A stretch of DNA of 64,000 nt from a bacterium (GTDB lineage: Bacteria; Spirochaetota; Leptospiria; Leptospirales; Leptonemataceae). Below the pieces are notes generated by a model. It did not search any database and was not told the DNA's origin. It saw only the letters and a program-made list of their open reading frames with translations. How positions within the stretch are numbered: position 1 is the first letter of the stretch; the number at the start of each line of letters is the position of its first letter. The DNA lies in assembly GCA_024742665.1 (NCBI GenBank), contig JANSYA010000001.1, forward strand, positions 62,001 through 126,000. The letters are read 5' to 3'. The position numbers and the translations under genes were made by a program. Below are positions 1 through 8,060 of this stretch, piece after piece.

Positions 1-89
1 AGGAACTGGATCAGTGTAAACAGCAGGATGGTGATCCCGAGAATGGTCGGGATCATCAAAAGCAGTCTTCTAATTATATAGGCTTTCAC
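1..89 (-). CDS. Partial ABC transporter permease (oligopeptide type), N-terminus only
   Basis: The minus strand opens with GTG at 89-87 and reads KAYIIRRLLLMIPTILGI, then a hydrophobic helix, until the window edge. This is the classic first membrane segment of the DppB/OppB/YejB permease family, inner-membrane subunits of peptide ABC importers. It follows the minus-strand solute-binding protein gene, so the two form one leftward operon. Only about 29 residues are visible, so the substrate cannot be judged. A permease of the same family lies on the other strand at 4022-5002. Confidence 0.8.
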   Translation of the reverse strand, partial: MKAYIIRRLLLMIPTILGITILLFTLIQF

Positions 90-152
90 TCAGTCGTCTT
101 ACAGTTTGATCGGAGCGCGGCCGTTCGGGTGCGCCGCGGGGTCCAGTCTGGC

Positions 153-1979
153 TCAGTCTTTATAGATGATCGTGCCGGGTTCTTTGGGCAGCGGGGTTTC
201 ATTTTTCACGGCCTCTTCGAAGGCCTTGATTTTGGCCGGATCGTACCACCAGTAAACCAGCGCCGAATTTTCGCGGTTGAATTTATTCAGCACATTTTTC
301 GGCGTCGCGAATTTATTATAATAAAGCAAACGCGTGCGATCGGACTGCCACAGCAGCACGAAGGGATTGATCTCATCAAGGCGGGCGTCCAATTGGCGGA
401 TCAGCGCGTCGCGGCGGCCCAGATTCGGCTCGGACTCCAATTGGTCGAGGATCGCGTCGATTCGCTCGTCTTTGATGCCGGCGTAGTTGAAAGACGATTT
501 CTTATCCGCCTGATCTGAGCGGAGCAGGGGGGCGGGATCGCGCAGGCGGCTTGCTCCCGTATTAACCCAGAATAAGTCAAAGTTAAACTCATCGAGCCGC
601 TTTTGAACTTCGGTCATAGAAAAATGATCGATCTTCGCCTGAATGCCCGCCTTTTTCAGATCCTCCAGATATACGTTCAGATGGCGTTGATCGTTGGCGA
701 AGGTCAAAAAGGTTATGGAGAGCGGCTGGCCGTCTTTCGCGCGAATGCCGCCTTTGCCGACGGTCCAGCCGGCTTCATCCAGCAGCGCACGAGCTTTCTC
801 GGCGTTAAAGAGACGCAGTTCAATGTTTGGATTTTTGTAGCCGGGATACAAATCCGGAAAATAGGAGTTCAGTAGAATGTACTGATTGAACATCAGTTTT
901 TCGTTCATCCGGCCGCGGTCGAGCAAATACTGCAGGGCCCGGCGCACACGCACGTCCTGAAACTGCGGCCGCCGCATATTGATGGCGATGCCCTGGAAGC
1001 CGCGCGGTTCTTTATTCGAAATCTCCTGACGCACGACGTAGCCCTTTTGCACGTCGTCAAAATTCGTTTGCTGAGCCCAGGTCGAAGCGGTATAAACCGC
1101 GAACATATCGTAGTCGCCTTTTTTGAAGGCTTCGAGAGCCGCGTTGCGGTCTTCGATGAATTTGTACCGAATGTAATCGAAATTGTATTTGTTTTGATTA
1201 TAGCGTTTTGTGCGGCCCCACCAGTCGCTGCGGCGTTCGAGCAGCGCGAAGCGGTTGCGGCGCACCTGGCTCAGCTTGTACGGGCCGCTGACCACCGGAA
1301 AATCAAAAGTAATCTTGTTGAAGTCTTCGCCTTCCCAGACGTGCTTCGGAAAGGCGAAGAAGCCCCCGGCGTCCCAGAAGGCCTTCCAGTATTTCTCTTT
1401 GGCGACGATGCGCACGGTTTTGTCGTCGATGATTTCCGGGCGTTCGAAGCGGCCGACGCTTACGCGGTAGACCGTCGTCAGATTTTTTTCGTTCATGATC
1501 ACGTCGTAATAGAACTGAATATCTTCTGCGGTGATCGGATGTCCGTCGCTCCAGGTTGCGTTCGGGTGAATCTTGAAGGTGAAGGTCTTGCCGTCCGGAT
1601 TATTCTGCCATTCCGTCGCCAGATCGCCCACGGGGCGGTTGTCGGTGGAGTGCAGATCCACCAGGCTGTGAAACATCAGGGAGTTGATTTCGGAAACGGT
1701 GGCCCAGTTTTCGAGCCAGGAATTGAGCGTCTTCGGAAAGGGGCCGCCCCAGCGATTCAGCACGCCGCCGCGCACGGCGTTCTGGCCCGCGATCGGATCG
1801 ACTTCGCCTTTTTGTTCTAATTCAATCGGCGTGTCCTGGATCGGCGGGAGGCCGGCCGCCTCTTTTTTTCCGTTGCAATTCCAGAGGGCCGTCGCCATCA
1901 ACAGAAGTCCGCAGGCGACTGCGGCGCGGCGAGCGACGGAACTGAGCGTGATCGATTCGAATTCTTGGTTTTTTTTCAT
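153..1979 (-). CDS. ABC transporter extracellular solute-binding protein, family 5, lipoprotein
   Basis: This 608-residue protein is a family 5 (oligopeptide/nickel type) solute-binding protein, the periplasmic capture subunit of a peptide ABC importer. A charged N-terminus is followed by a hydrophobic stretch ending LLMATALWNC near residue 35, a spirochaete-like lipobox, so it is probably a lipoprotein. The family pattern is clear: an early LNSWLENWATVSEINSLMF segment, then ATWSDGHPITAEDIQFYYDV, and a C-terminal YYNKFATPKNV region. The sequence is closest in style to YejA-like long binding proteins. A permease start follows downstream at position 89. No Shine-Dalgarno is evident before the ATG. 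The start lies 28 bp from the divergent solute-binding gene. Confidence 0.9.
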   Translation of the reverse strand: MKKNQEFESITLSSVARRAAVACGLLLMATALWNCNGKKEAAGLPPIQDTPIELEQKGEVDPIAGQNAVRGGVLNRWGGPFPKTLNSWLENWATVSEINSLMFHSLVDLHSTDNRPVGDLATEWQNNPDGKTFTFKIHPNATWSDGHPITAEDIQFYYDVIMNEKNLTTVYRVSVGRFERPEIIDDKTVRIVAKEKYWKAFWDAGGFFAFPKHVWEGEDFNKITFDFPVVSGPYKLSQVRRNRFALLERRSDWWGRTKRYNQNKYNFDYIRYKFIEDRNAALEAFKKGDYDMFAVYTASTWAQQTNFDDVQKGYVVRQEISNKEPRGFQGIAINMRRPQFQDVRVRRALQYLLDRGRMNEKLMFNQYILLNSYFPDLYPGYKNPNIELRLFNAEKARALLDEAGWTVGKGGIRAKDGQPLSITFLTFANDQRHLNVYLEDLKKAGIQAKIDHFSMTEVQKRLDEFNFDLFWVNTGASRLRDPAPLLRSDQADKKSSFNYAGIKDERIDAILDQLESEPNLGRRDALIRQLDARLDEINPFVLLWQSDRTRLLYYNKFATPKNVLNKFNRENSALVYWWYDPAKIKAFEEAVKNETPLPKEPGTIIYKD

Positions 1980-2007
1980 AGGGGGCGGCGGTTATAAATA
2001 TATCGGC
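1980..2007. promoter_or_regulatory. 28-bp divergent spacer with AT-rich core between two solute-binding protein genes
   Basis: Only 28 bases separate the ATG at 1979 (minus) from the proposed GTG at 2008 (plus). The centre, TATAAATATA at about 1993-2002, is the only AT-rich stretch and could serve as a -10 element on either strand, giving very short leaders. A G-rich run at 1981-1991 lies too far from the GTG to be an ideal ribosome site. That it is a promoter is inference; no clear -35 was found. Confidence 0.3.
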
Positions 2008-4008
2008 GTGCGATTGCGAAGAGCGACGGTCGCGGCGCTGATTTGGGCAGTGTTTCCTGGAATTTGCCTTCAGTGCAATAACAATCCGTATGATTCTCCG
2101 GCCGCGGCCGGTCGCGTATTTTATACTTCCCTCGACGAAAATCCGACGACGGTCGATCCCCACCGCGTATCCGATGTGGATTCGCAGTATATCGCTTCCA
2201 ATATACACGACACGGCCTACGAGTTTCACTATCTAAAGCGGCCCTTCGAAATCGTTCCGTCTATGGCCCGGGCGCTGCCGCAGCGGGGCTGGCGACAGGA
2301 CTTTCCGGGCCTGGCCGGTCAGAGAGTGTACGCCCTGCGTTTCGCGCTGCGCCCCGGCCTGCGGTTCAACGACGATCCCTGTTTCGAGGACGGTCGCGGA
2401 CGTGAAATTAAGATCGACGACTTGATCGTGGCATTCCGGCGAGCGGCGGACGATCGCATCGAACCCTTCGGCAAAACTTTTCTGATCGATAAGCTGATCG
2501 GTTTTCGCGAATATCATGAGCAGTTCATGGCGGCCGTCGACTCCGTAGAGGCCGGCGCTCCGCCCGGGCGAATCGCGACCGCTTTAGCAGAGCCGATTGC
2601 GGGCGTGCATCGCGTCGACGATTATACGATCGAACTGGCGTACTTCGCGCCCTATCCGCAGTCTCTGTTCTTTTTAACGAACGTTACGTCGAGTCCGGTC
2701 CCGGCCGAGTGTCTGGCGTACTATAGCGGCGGCGAACGTGGAACCTATGATCGCAAGGCCGTGGCGAGCGGCCCCTTCTACTTAAAAGAATGGCGCGATC
2801 ACTATCGTTTGATTCTGGCGAAGAATCCGAATTATCGCAAAGACGATGTGTACCCGGCGACGGGCGCGGTCGGGGATGCCGGGCAGGGCTTGCTTGAGGC
2901 CGCGGGCGCGACTCTGCCTGTGCTTGATGAAGTGCGGCTGCGAATTATTAAACGCGGGCCGCCGCGCTGGGCGCTCTTCGAACAGGGCTATCTGGATCTA
3001 TATCGCAATCGACTGGATTTGCAGGAACGCCTGATGCAGAGTCCGCGACTGCTTGCGAACTATAATGAGCGCGGTGTGCGCAAGAGCCGCGAAGTGGAGC
3101 TGTCGGTCTTCGGCTGGACTTTCAATCTGGAAGATCCGCTGTTCAAAAACAACGCGGCCCTGCGTCGCGCGATCTCTCTGGTCATCGACCGCGAAGAGTT
3201 TATTCAGCTGTTTTTACCCGGGCGCGCGATTCCGGCCCACGGTCCGGTGCCGCCGGGCCTGGAAGGATATGATTCGAAATTTCGCGGACCGTACAGCCGC
3301 TATGATTTAGATGCTGCGCGTCGTCTGTTAGTCGAAGCGGGCTATCCCGGCGGCAAAGATCCGGCGACGGGCCGGGCGCTTGAAATTCGCCTCTTCGATC
3401 GCGCGGCCCAGGGACGCGCCGCGATCTATCGCTATTATATCGATCAATTCGCGAAGATCGGGCTGCGGCTGGTCGTCGACGAAATGGACTTCCCCTCGCT
3501 GATTTCGAAAATGCACGCGAAAGACTTTCAGCTGATTCACTGGGGCTGGGGCGCCGATTATCCCGATCCCGAGAATTTTTTGCAGCTGCTCTATGGTCCT
3601 AACAGCGAGAGCACGTACAACGACGGCAGCTATCGCAATCCCGCGTACGACGAGCTGTATCGAAAAATTTCCGGCATGAGCCCGGGGCCGGAGCGCGCCG
3701 CTTTGATTCGAAGCATGCTGGAGATTCTCGCCGCCGACTTGCCGAAAACTTTTTTGTTTCATCGCGAAAGCCACTATTTCACCCAGGCCTGGACTGCGCC
3801 GCTCAAGCCGAGCCCGATGGACTATCGCGAAATGAAATACTGGAACGTCGATCCGGTCGCGCGAGCCGCCAAAATCGAAAGCTGGAATCGCGTCGGCTGG
3901 CGGGGCTACGTTTTATTATTCGGGCTGCTGGCCGGCCTGGTCGGACTGATCTTTTTTTCCTGGCGACAGTTTCGCGCCCGGGCCGCGACGAGACTTGAGA
4001 AGAGCTAA
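2008..4008 (+). CDS. ABC transporter solute-binding protein, family 5, with C-terminal membrane helix
   Basis: This 666-residue family 5 solute-binding protein belongs to a second peptide-type importer. The open frame extends far upstream, antisense to the neighbouring gene. The GTG at 2008 is preferred because it gives a normal signal sequence (RLRR, then a hydrophobic run to a Cys-rich point near residue 20). Whether that Cys is lipidated is unclear because the preceding residues are atypical. Family features include GRVFYTSLDENPTTVDPHRV, the FSLVIDRE-like segment RRAISLVIDREEF, and HWGWGADYPDPENFL near the C-terminus. Unusually, a final helix (GYVLLFGLLAGLVGLIFFSW) followed by basic residues may anchor the protein in the inner membrane. 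Two permease genes follow in the same operon. Confidence 0.85.
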   Translation: MRLRRATVAALIWAVFPGICLQCNNNPYDSPAAAGRVFYTSLDENPTTVDPHRVSDVDSQYIASNIHDTAYEFHYLKRPFEIVPSMARALPQRGWRQDFPGLAGQRVYALRFALRPGLRFNDDPCFEDGRGREIKIDDLIVAFRRAADDRIEPFGKTFLIDKLIGFREYHEQFMAAVDSVEAGAPPGRIATALAEPIAGVHRVDDYTIELAYFAPYPQSLFFLTNVTSSPVPAECLAYYSGGERGTYDRKAVASGPFYLKEWRDHYRLILAKNPNYRKDDVYPATGAVGDAGQGLLEAAGATLPVLDEVRLRIIKRGPPRWALFEQGYLDLYRNRLDLQERLMQSPRLLANYNERGVRKSREVELSVFGWTFNLEDPLFKNNAALRRAISLVIDREEFIQLFLPGRAIPAHGPVPPGLEGYDSKFRGPYSRYDLDAARRLLVEAGYPGGKDPATGRALEIRLFDRAAQGRAAIYRYYIDQFAKIGLRLVVDEMDFPSLISKMHAKDFQLIHWGWGADYPDPENFLQLLYGPNSESTYNDGSYRNPAYDELYRKISGMSPGPERAALIRSMLEILAADLPKTFLFHRESHYFTQAWTAPLKPSPMDYREMKYWNVDPVARAAKIESWNRVGWRGYVLLFGLLAGLVGLIFFSWRQFRARAATRLEKS

Positions 4009-4021
4009 GAGCTGACTGATT

Positions 4022-5002
4022 ATGGGCGCCTATATTATTCGTCGACTGCTGTATTTCGTGCCGGTGTGGTTCGGCGTCTTTCTGATTACCTTCGGCATTT
4101 TTCATCTGCGGGATCCGCTGACCGTCGCCGCCGTGCAGTTGCCCCAGGCGCCGATCGATCGGCTGCAGGCCTGGGTTCGCAATCATAACTATCATTTGCC
4201 GCGTTTTATCAACCTGCCCGAAGACGCGCTGATCGAACGCGCGGACGGTCGCGTGCATTCTGAATTCGCGGAGCGCGGTCTTTTTTATTCGCAGTTCTTT
4301 TTGAGCCTGGGCGATTTGCTGCGCTTCGATCTGGGCGTCGATCGCACGCGCAAACCGATCGCGCAGTCGTTAAGAGAACGGATCGGCCCCACGCTTTCGA
4401 TCATGGCGCCGGCGCTCATATTGACTGCGTTCTTCAGCCTGATTATCGCGTTGTTTTCGGCGTACCTGAAAGGCACGTCCTTCGATCGCGCGATCGTCTT
4501 CGCGGGCATCGCCATGCTGAGCGTGGCCTTGCCGGTGTACATTCTGGCGGCGCAGTACCTGTTCGGGCGCGTGCTGCCGGTGGTCCCGATTTACGGTCAC
4601 GTGCTTTTGCCGATCCTGATCGCCGTCTTCGCCGCGATCGGCGGGCAGGTGCGATTTTACCGCAGCGTATTTCTGGAGCAGATGGGTCTGGATTACGTGC
4701 GCACGGCCCGGGCGAAGGGCGTGCCGGAAGCCGCGATTCTCAAGGATCATATTCTGCGCAATTCCTGGATTCCGATCCTGACCCAGGTGGCGCTCTCGGT
4801 GCCCTTTTTGATTACCGGCTCGGTCCTATTAGAGCAATTCTTCGGCGTGCCCGGCATGGGCGATTTCCTGTACGCGGCTCTGGTCAGTCAGGATTTTCAG
4901 GTGATCAAAGTTCTGGTGTATCTGGGATCGTTCTTTTATATGCTGAGCGCTCTGGCGACCGACTTGCTGTACGCGGCGGTGGATCCGCGGATCAGCTTCT
5001 AA
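4022..5002 (+). CDS. ABC transporter permease, DppB/OppB type
   Basis: This 326-residue inner-membrane permease belongs to a peptide-type ABC importer. The N-terminus GAYIIRRLLYFVPVWFGVFL is the family signature first helix, and about six membrane segments are visible. The cytoplasmic coupling loop reads LDYVRTARAKGVPEAAILKDHILRN, matching the EAA motif that contacts the ATPase. It begins 13 bp after the solute-binding gene and is followed 28 bp later by the second permease. It should pair with that protein to form the channel. No ATPase gene is in this stretch, so the energising subunits must lie elsewhere. Confidence 0.9.
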   Translation: MGAYIIRRLLYFVPVWFGVFLITFGIFHLRDPLTVAAVQLPQAPIDRLQAWVRNHNYHLPRFINLPEDALIERADGRVHSEFAERGLFYSQFFLSLGDLLRFDLGVDRTRKPIAQSLRERIGPTLSIMAPALILTAFFSLIIALFSAYLKGTSFDRAIVFAGIAMLSVALPVYILAAQYLFGRVLPVVPIYGHVLLPILIAVFAAIGGQVRFYRSVFLEQMGLDYVRTARAKGVPEAAILKDHILRNSWIPILTQVALSVPFLITGSVLLEQFFGVPGMGDFLYAALVSQDFQVIKVLVYLGSFFYMLSALATDLLYAAVDPRISF

Positions 5003-5030
5003 AATTCAGGCGTGAATCAGCTAAATTAAC

Positions 5031-6047
5031 ATGTTAAGCGTTTTTATATATAATCTTGCGATCCTGGCCGCCGGGGCGCTTGTGGTTTTCGGCCTGCGCG
5101 GTTTCGTTTCCAATCGTCATGAAGCGATGAGCCGGCTCTGGAAAAATCGAACTGCGCGCTATAGTTTTATCGTGCTGGGCGTTTATTTATTCGTCGGCTA
5201 CGTCGATCTCTTTCGGTTTCCGTACGGCGAAGGTCTGAACGACGCGAGCCCGGTTGACGTCGTGTTCTCGCAGACGACGCAAGAGCGAACATACAGTGCG
5301 CCCTTCGCCCGGACGGTCGTGCTGGCCGCCGACGAAGATCCCGAAGCGGCGGAAAACCAGGTGCGTGGGCTGCACGTGCTCGGCACGGACGTGAACGGCT
5401 ACGACGTTCTGTACAATGTCATGAAGGGCTGCAGCACGGCTCTGCTACTGGTGATCGGCACAATGTTGGTCAGCTTTCCGGTCGGTTTGATCCTGGGCGT
5501 GCTGGCCGGCTATTTCGGCGGAATCGTGGACGATCTGGTACAGTGGCTGTATACGACGATCGCGAGCATTCCCTGGCTGCTGTTCGTGCTCGCCTTTCTG
5601 CTGGTCTTCGGTCGCAGCCTGTTCTGGATTTGCCTGGCCTTCGGTCTGACTTCCTGGGTGGAGCTCGCGCGATTGGTTCGCGGCGAAACGCTCAAGCTGC
5701 GCGAAATGAACTATATTCGCGCGGCCCGCGCTTCCGGCGTATCGACCTGGCGTATACTATGGCGACATCTGACGCCGAACCTTTCCCACGTCGTGATCAT
5801 AACCTTTACGCTGACCGCCTCGGCGATCGTGCTCGCCGAAAGCGTTTTGACTTTTATCGGGATCGGCGTGCAGCCGGGCGGCGCGTCCTGGGGTCGCATG
5901 CTTGTCGAAGCCCAGGTCGAGTTAGTCCGCACGCCTCCGATCTGGTGGGTATTTGCGGGGGCTTCGTTCGTCGGAATCTTTCCGTTAGTGCTGGCGCTAA
6001 ACCTGGCGGGCGACGCCTTACGCGACGCGCTGGACCCGCGGGATTAG
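5031..6047 (+). CDS. ABC transporter permease, DppC/OppC type
   Basis: This 338-residue permease is the partner of the preceding gene. An N-terminal helix is followed by a soluble stretch containing HVLGTDVNGYDVLYNVMKG, the typical OppC 'LGTDxxGRD' segment with Asn-Gly-Tyr variation. The membrane domain carries an EAA loop reading LREMNYIRAARASGVSTWRI. The C-terminus SFVGIFPLVLALNLAGDALRDALDPR is diagnostic of the family. The gene ends the operon. A perfect hairpin lies about 100 bp downstream. Confidence 0.9.
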   Translation: MLSVFIYNLAILAAGALVVFGLRGFVSNRHEAMSRLWKNRTARYSFIVLGVYLFVGYVDLFRFPYGEGLNDASPVDVVFSQTTQERTYSAPFARTVVLAADEDPEAAENQVRGLHVLGTDVNGYDVLYNVMKGCSTALLLVIGTMLVSFPVGLILGVLAGYFGGIVDDLVQWLYTTIASIPWLLFVLAFLLVFGRSLFWICLAFGLTSWVELARLVRGETLKLREMNYIRAARASGVSTWRILWRHLTPNLSHVVIITFTLTASAIVLAESVLTFIGIGVQPGGASWGRMLVEAQVELVRTPPIWWVFAGASFVGIFPLVLALNLAGDALRDALDPRD

Positions 6048-6146
6048 CCGAATATTCGCAACGGGGTTCGAGATTGTGTAGTGAAGTTTTTGCTACGGTC
6101 TGCGGGAGATGCGGTGAGTCGTTTTGCAAAGACAAATGACGTCGGC

Positions 6147-6184
6147 CCGGACGCGTTCTTGTGTCGCTTGTAAAAACGCGTCCG
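6147..6184. terminator. Convergent hairpin, probable shared terminator
   Basis: A perfect 10-bp inverted repeat, CCGGACGCGT at 6147-6156 and ACGCGTCCGG at 6175-6184, lies between the plus-strand permease gene and the minus-strand lipoprotein gene. The 18-base loop ends in a run of A on the plus strand. There is no T-tract beyond either arm, so it may be a weak or factor-assisted bidirectional terminator. Confidence 0.5.
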
Positions 6185-6194
6185 GCAACTATCC

Positions 6195-6842
6195 TTATTT
6201 CGCGACTTCGTAGCGTAAGATCGTGATATACTCGTTCGGGTCGCCTTCGAAGATCATGCCGGGACCTTTTAGATATTCTTCTTCGTGCATGCCGGTGATG
6301 CGATAGCCCTGGGCTTCGATGTGAGCTTCAATCTTTTCGGTCGTCGCCGTCATGTCTTCGTATGATCCGATGTGCAGAATTTCGGCGACGGTGCCGTAGT
6401 CCCAGGTTTCCAGTCGTATCGCAGGATCGGCCTTCGCGTACTCTGGCGGTATTTCAGTCAGGCTGTCGGCGACGGGCACCGCGAAGACGCCGCGCCATTC
6501 GGACATAGGCGTTGATTCCGTTAAAATGCTGCGCGACCAGCGGGAACGCGGCCAGGGTTCTTCGACGCTCGCGCCGTCGATCGAATAGTATGCGCCGTAC
6601 AGGACGCCGAAGGCCGCGCCGGTGGTTTCGTTCGGATCGCCTGTGATTTCGGTGACCAGCATTTGCATCGACGCCTTTTGCGAAATTTGCGGCGTTTTCA
6701 GATGATCGTACTTCGATAGATCCGGACCGCCGCAGGCCGCGATCATCAGGGCGAGAGCGCTGCTCGCGAGCGAAGCGCAGACCAAACGGAGATTATAGAT
6801 TATCGCCGTGTTTACAGTCATGTTCTTTTTGTGTACAGTCAT
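6195..6842 (-). CDS. GyrI-like small-molecule-binding lipoprotein
   Basis: This 215-residue protein has a signal peptide ending ALALMIAAC, a good lipobox, so it is probably membrane-anchored. The C-terminal half (VAEILHIGSYEDMTATTEKIEAHI, then PNEYITILRYEV at the end) resembles GyrI-like effector-binding domains, also found as the sensing half of AraC/BmrR regulators. No DNA-binding part is present. Two in-frame starts lie 21 bp apart, each beginning ATGACTGTA, at 6842 and 6821. The second would give a more compact signal peptide. The gene stands alone between two hairpins. The ligand is unknown. Confidence 0.65.
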   Translation of the reverse strand: MTVHKKNMTVNTAIIYNLRLVCASLASSALALMIAACGGPDLSKYDHLKTPQISQKASMQMLVTEITGDPNETTGAAFGVLYGAYYSIDGASVEEPWPRSRWSRSILTESTPMSEWRGVFAVPVADSLTEIPPEYAKADPAIRLETWDYGTVAEILHIGSYEDMTATTEKIEAHIEAQGYRITGMHEEEYLKGPGMIFEGDPNEYITILRYEVAK

Positions 6843-6862
6843 GGTCGTGCCCTCATGAAACG

Positions 6863-6900
6863 AAAAACGCCTGCGAATCGAGTGTACGAAACGCAGGCGT
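6863..6900 (-). terminator. Rho-independent terminator of the epimerase gene
   Basis: A perfect 9-bp stem (arms at 6867-6875 and 6892-6900, ACGCCTGCG/CGCAGGCGT) lies 22 bp beyond the stop of the minus-strand epimerase gene. On the minus strand it is followed by TTTTTCGTTTC. This is a textbook intrinsic terminator for leftward transcription. Confidence 0.8.
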
Positions 6901-6922
6901 CTGATTGCGTAATTCGCAGAAC

Positions 6923-7957
6923 TCAGTTGTTGATCTGAAAAACTTCTTTGTTGGATTCAATCCACTGCAGCAGTTTCTCGACGCCCTGGCGCGGAGAAAT
7001 CTGCGGCTTGAAGCCGAATGCTTTGTTCGCCGCGCTGATGTCGCAGATGAAATAGCGCATATCGCCGGGACGTTCTTCGTGCATTTCCACTTCGGGTTTG
7101 CGTCCGAGAATTTCGCCGATCAGATTGATGCACTCGATCAGACTGATCTTGTGATCCGGGCCGCCGCCGATATTGTAAACGCCGGGAACCGGGTTCTTGA
7201 AATAATCGAGGTAGGCCTGCGCTCCGTCGGAGCCGAAGATGATATCGCGAGTTTGTTTGCCGGTGCCGAAAATACGCAGAGGCAGTTCGAAGACCGAACG
7301 AATCGCGAAATTCGCGACCCAGCCGTGGTCTTCGCCGCCGAACTGGCGCGGTCCGTAAATTCCGGTAAAGCGAAACGAAGCCGCGTTCGTGTTCAGCATG
7401 TCGGTGAAGGTGCGGACGTAATGCTCGGCCGCCATCTTCGAAGCGTGCAGCGGTGAGATCTGGCCGACCATCACCGATTCGTCTTCGCCGATCGCGACGG
7501 GGTTGCGTTCGTAAGCGGTTGCGCCTTCGGTCAGCGTCTCGTTGATGTGATTGCCGTAAACGTGGATGCTGGAGGTGTTCACGACGGGGATCTTGTGCTG
7601 GCGGCCCGCGTCGAGCACGTTGAATGTTCCCAGCACGTTCGTGTTGAAGTCCAGTCGCGGGTCTTCCCAGGAGATGGTCATAGCGGGTTGGGCCGCCGTG
7701 TGAATGAGGAAGTCGCAGCCGGAGCTGTGGTCTTTCATGGCCTGTTCGTCGCAGACGTCGGCCTTGACCATTTCGCAGCCCATGCCTTTGAGTTCGTTCC
7801 AGTTGAAATCGCGGGTTTTTTCCGTGCCGTAGCCGGTGCGCCCGAGTTCGTATTTGGTCATGCTGTCATAGCTGACTACTTCCCAGCCTTCTTTGCGAAA
7901 AAATTCGCATACGTGCGAGCCGAGAAAACCGCATCCGCCTGTTACGAGTACTTTCAT
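6923..7957 (-). CDS. NAD-dependent sugar epimerase/dehydratase (CDP-paratose epimerase-like), atypical active site
   Basis: This 344-residue extended short-chain dehydrogenase begins with the Rossmann motif VTGGCGFLGSH, then VKADVCDE and IHTAAQPAM. The overall pattern resembles CDP-paratose/tyvelose 2-epimerases and related nucleotide-sugar epimerases. Ser/Thr residues of the active site are present (NTSSIHVYG, residues 127-135). The usual YxxxK is replaced by LHASK, with Leu170 (codon at 7450-7448) where the general-acid Tyr should be; Lys174 is kept. The gene is monocistronic with its own terminator. It may be an enzyme using another residue, or one that has lost activity. The substrate is unknown. 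Confidence 0.8.
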   Translation of the reverse strand: MKVLVTGGCGFLGSHVCEFFRKEGWEVVSYDSMTKYELGRTGYGTEKTRDFNWNELKGMGCEMVKADVCDEQAMKDHSSGCDFLIHTAAQPAMTISWEDPRLDFNTNVLGTFNVLDAGRQHKIPVVNTSSIHVYGNHINETLTEGATAYERNPVAIGEDESVMVGQISPLHASKMAAEHYVRTFTDMLNTNAASFRFTGIYGPRQFGGEDHGWVANFAIRSVFELPLRIFGTGKQTRDIIFGSDGAQAYLDYFKNPVPGVYNIGGGPDHKISLIECINLIGEILGRKPEVEMHEERPGDMRYFICDISAANKAFGFKPQISPRQGVEKLLQWIESNKEVFQINN

Positions 7958-8004
7958 CTGGATCTATCTCCTAATTACCGTGTTTGTAAAACTAATTCGA
8001 ATAT

Positions 8005-8028
8005 CGCGGCGGCTTTGCGGTCGCCGCG
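8005..8028 (-). terminator. Possible terminator hairpin after the acyltransferase gene
   Basis: CGCGGCG at 8005-8011 pairs with CGCCGCG at 8022-8028. On the minus strand the stem is followed by a T-rich but interrupted sequence. It lies 33 bp beyond the stop of the leftward acyltransferase gene. Function is inferred. Confidence 0.35.
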
Positions 8029-8060
8029 AATATGAGCCAGCGCGGCCGTCCGCGCCTCGA

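Noticed and set aside
1047-1820. Long plus-strand open frame antisense to the left solute-binding protein gene
   Set aside because: It is a shadow frame of a GC-rich gene: the opposite strand has a full family 5 binding protein, and this translation shows no recognisable family or signal.
1684-2007. Upstream extension of the plus-strand solute-binding protein
   Set aside because: It lies antisense to the neighbouring gene and gives no signal peptide; the GTG at 2008 gives a normal one.
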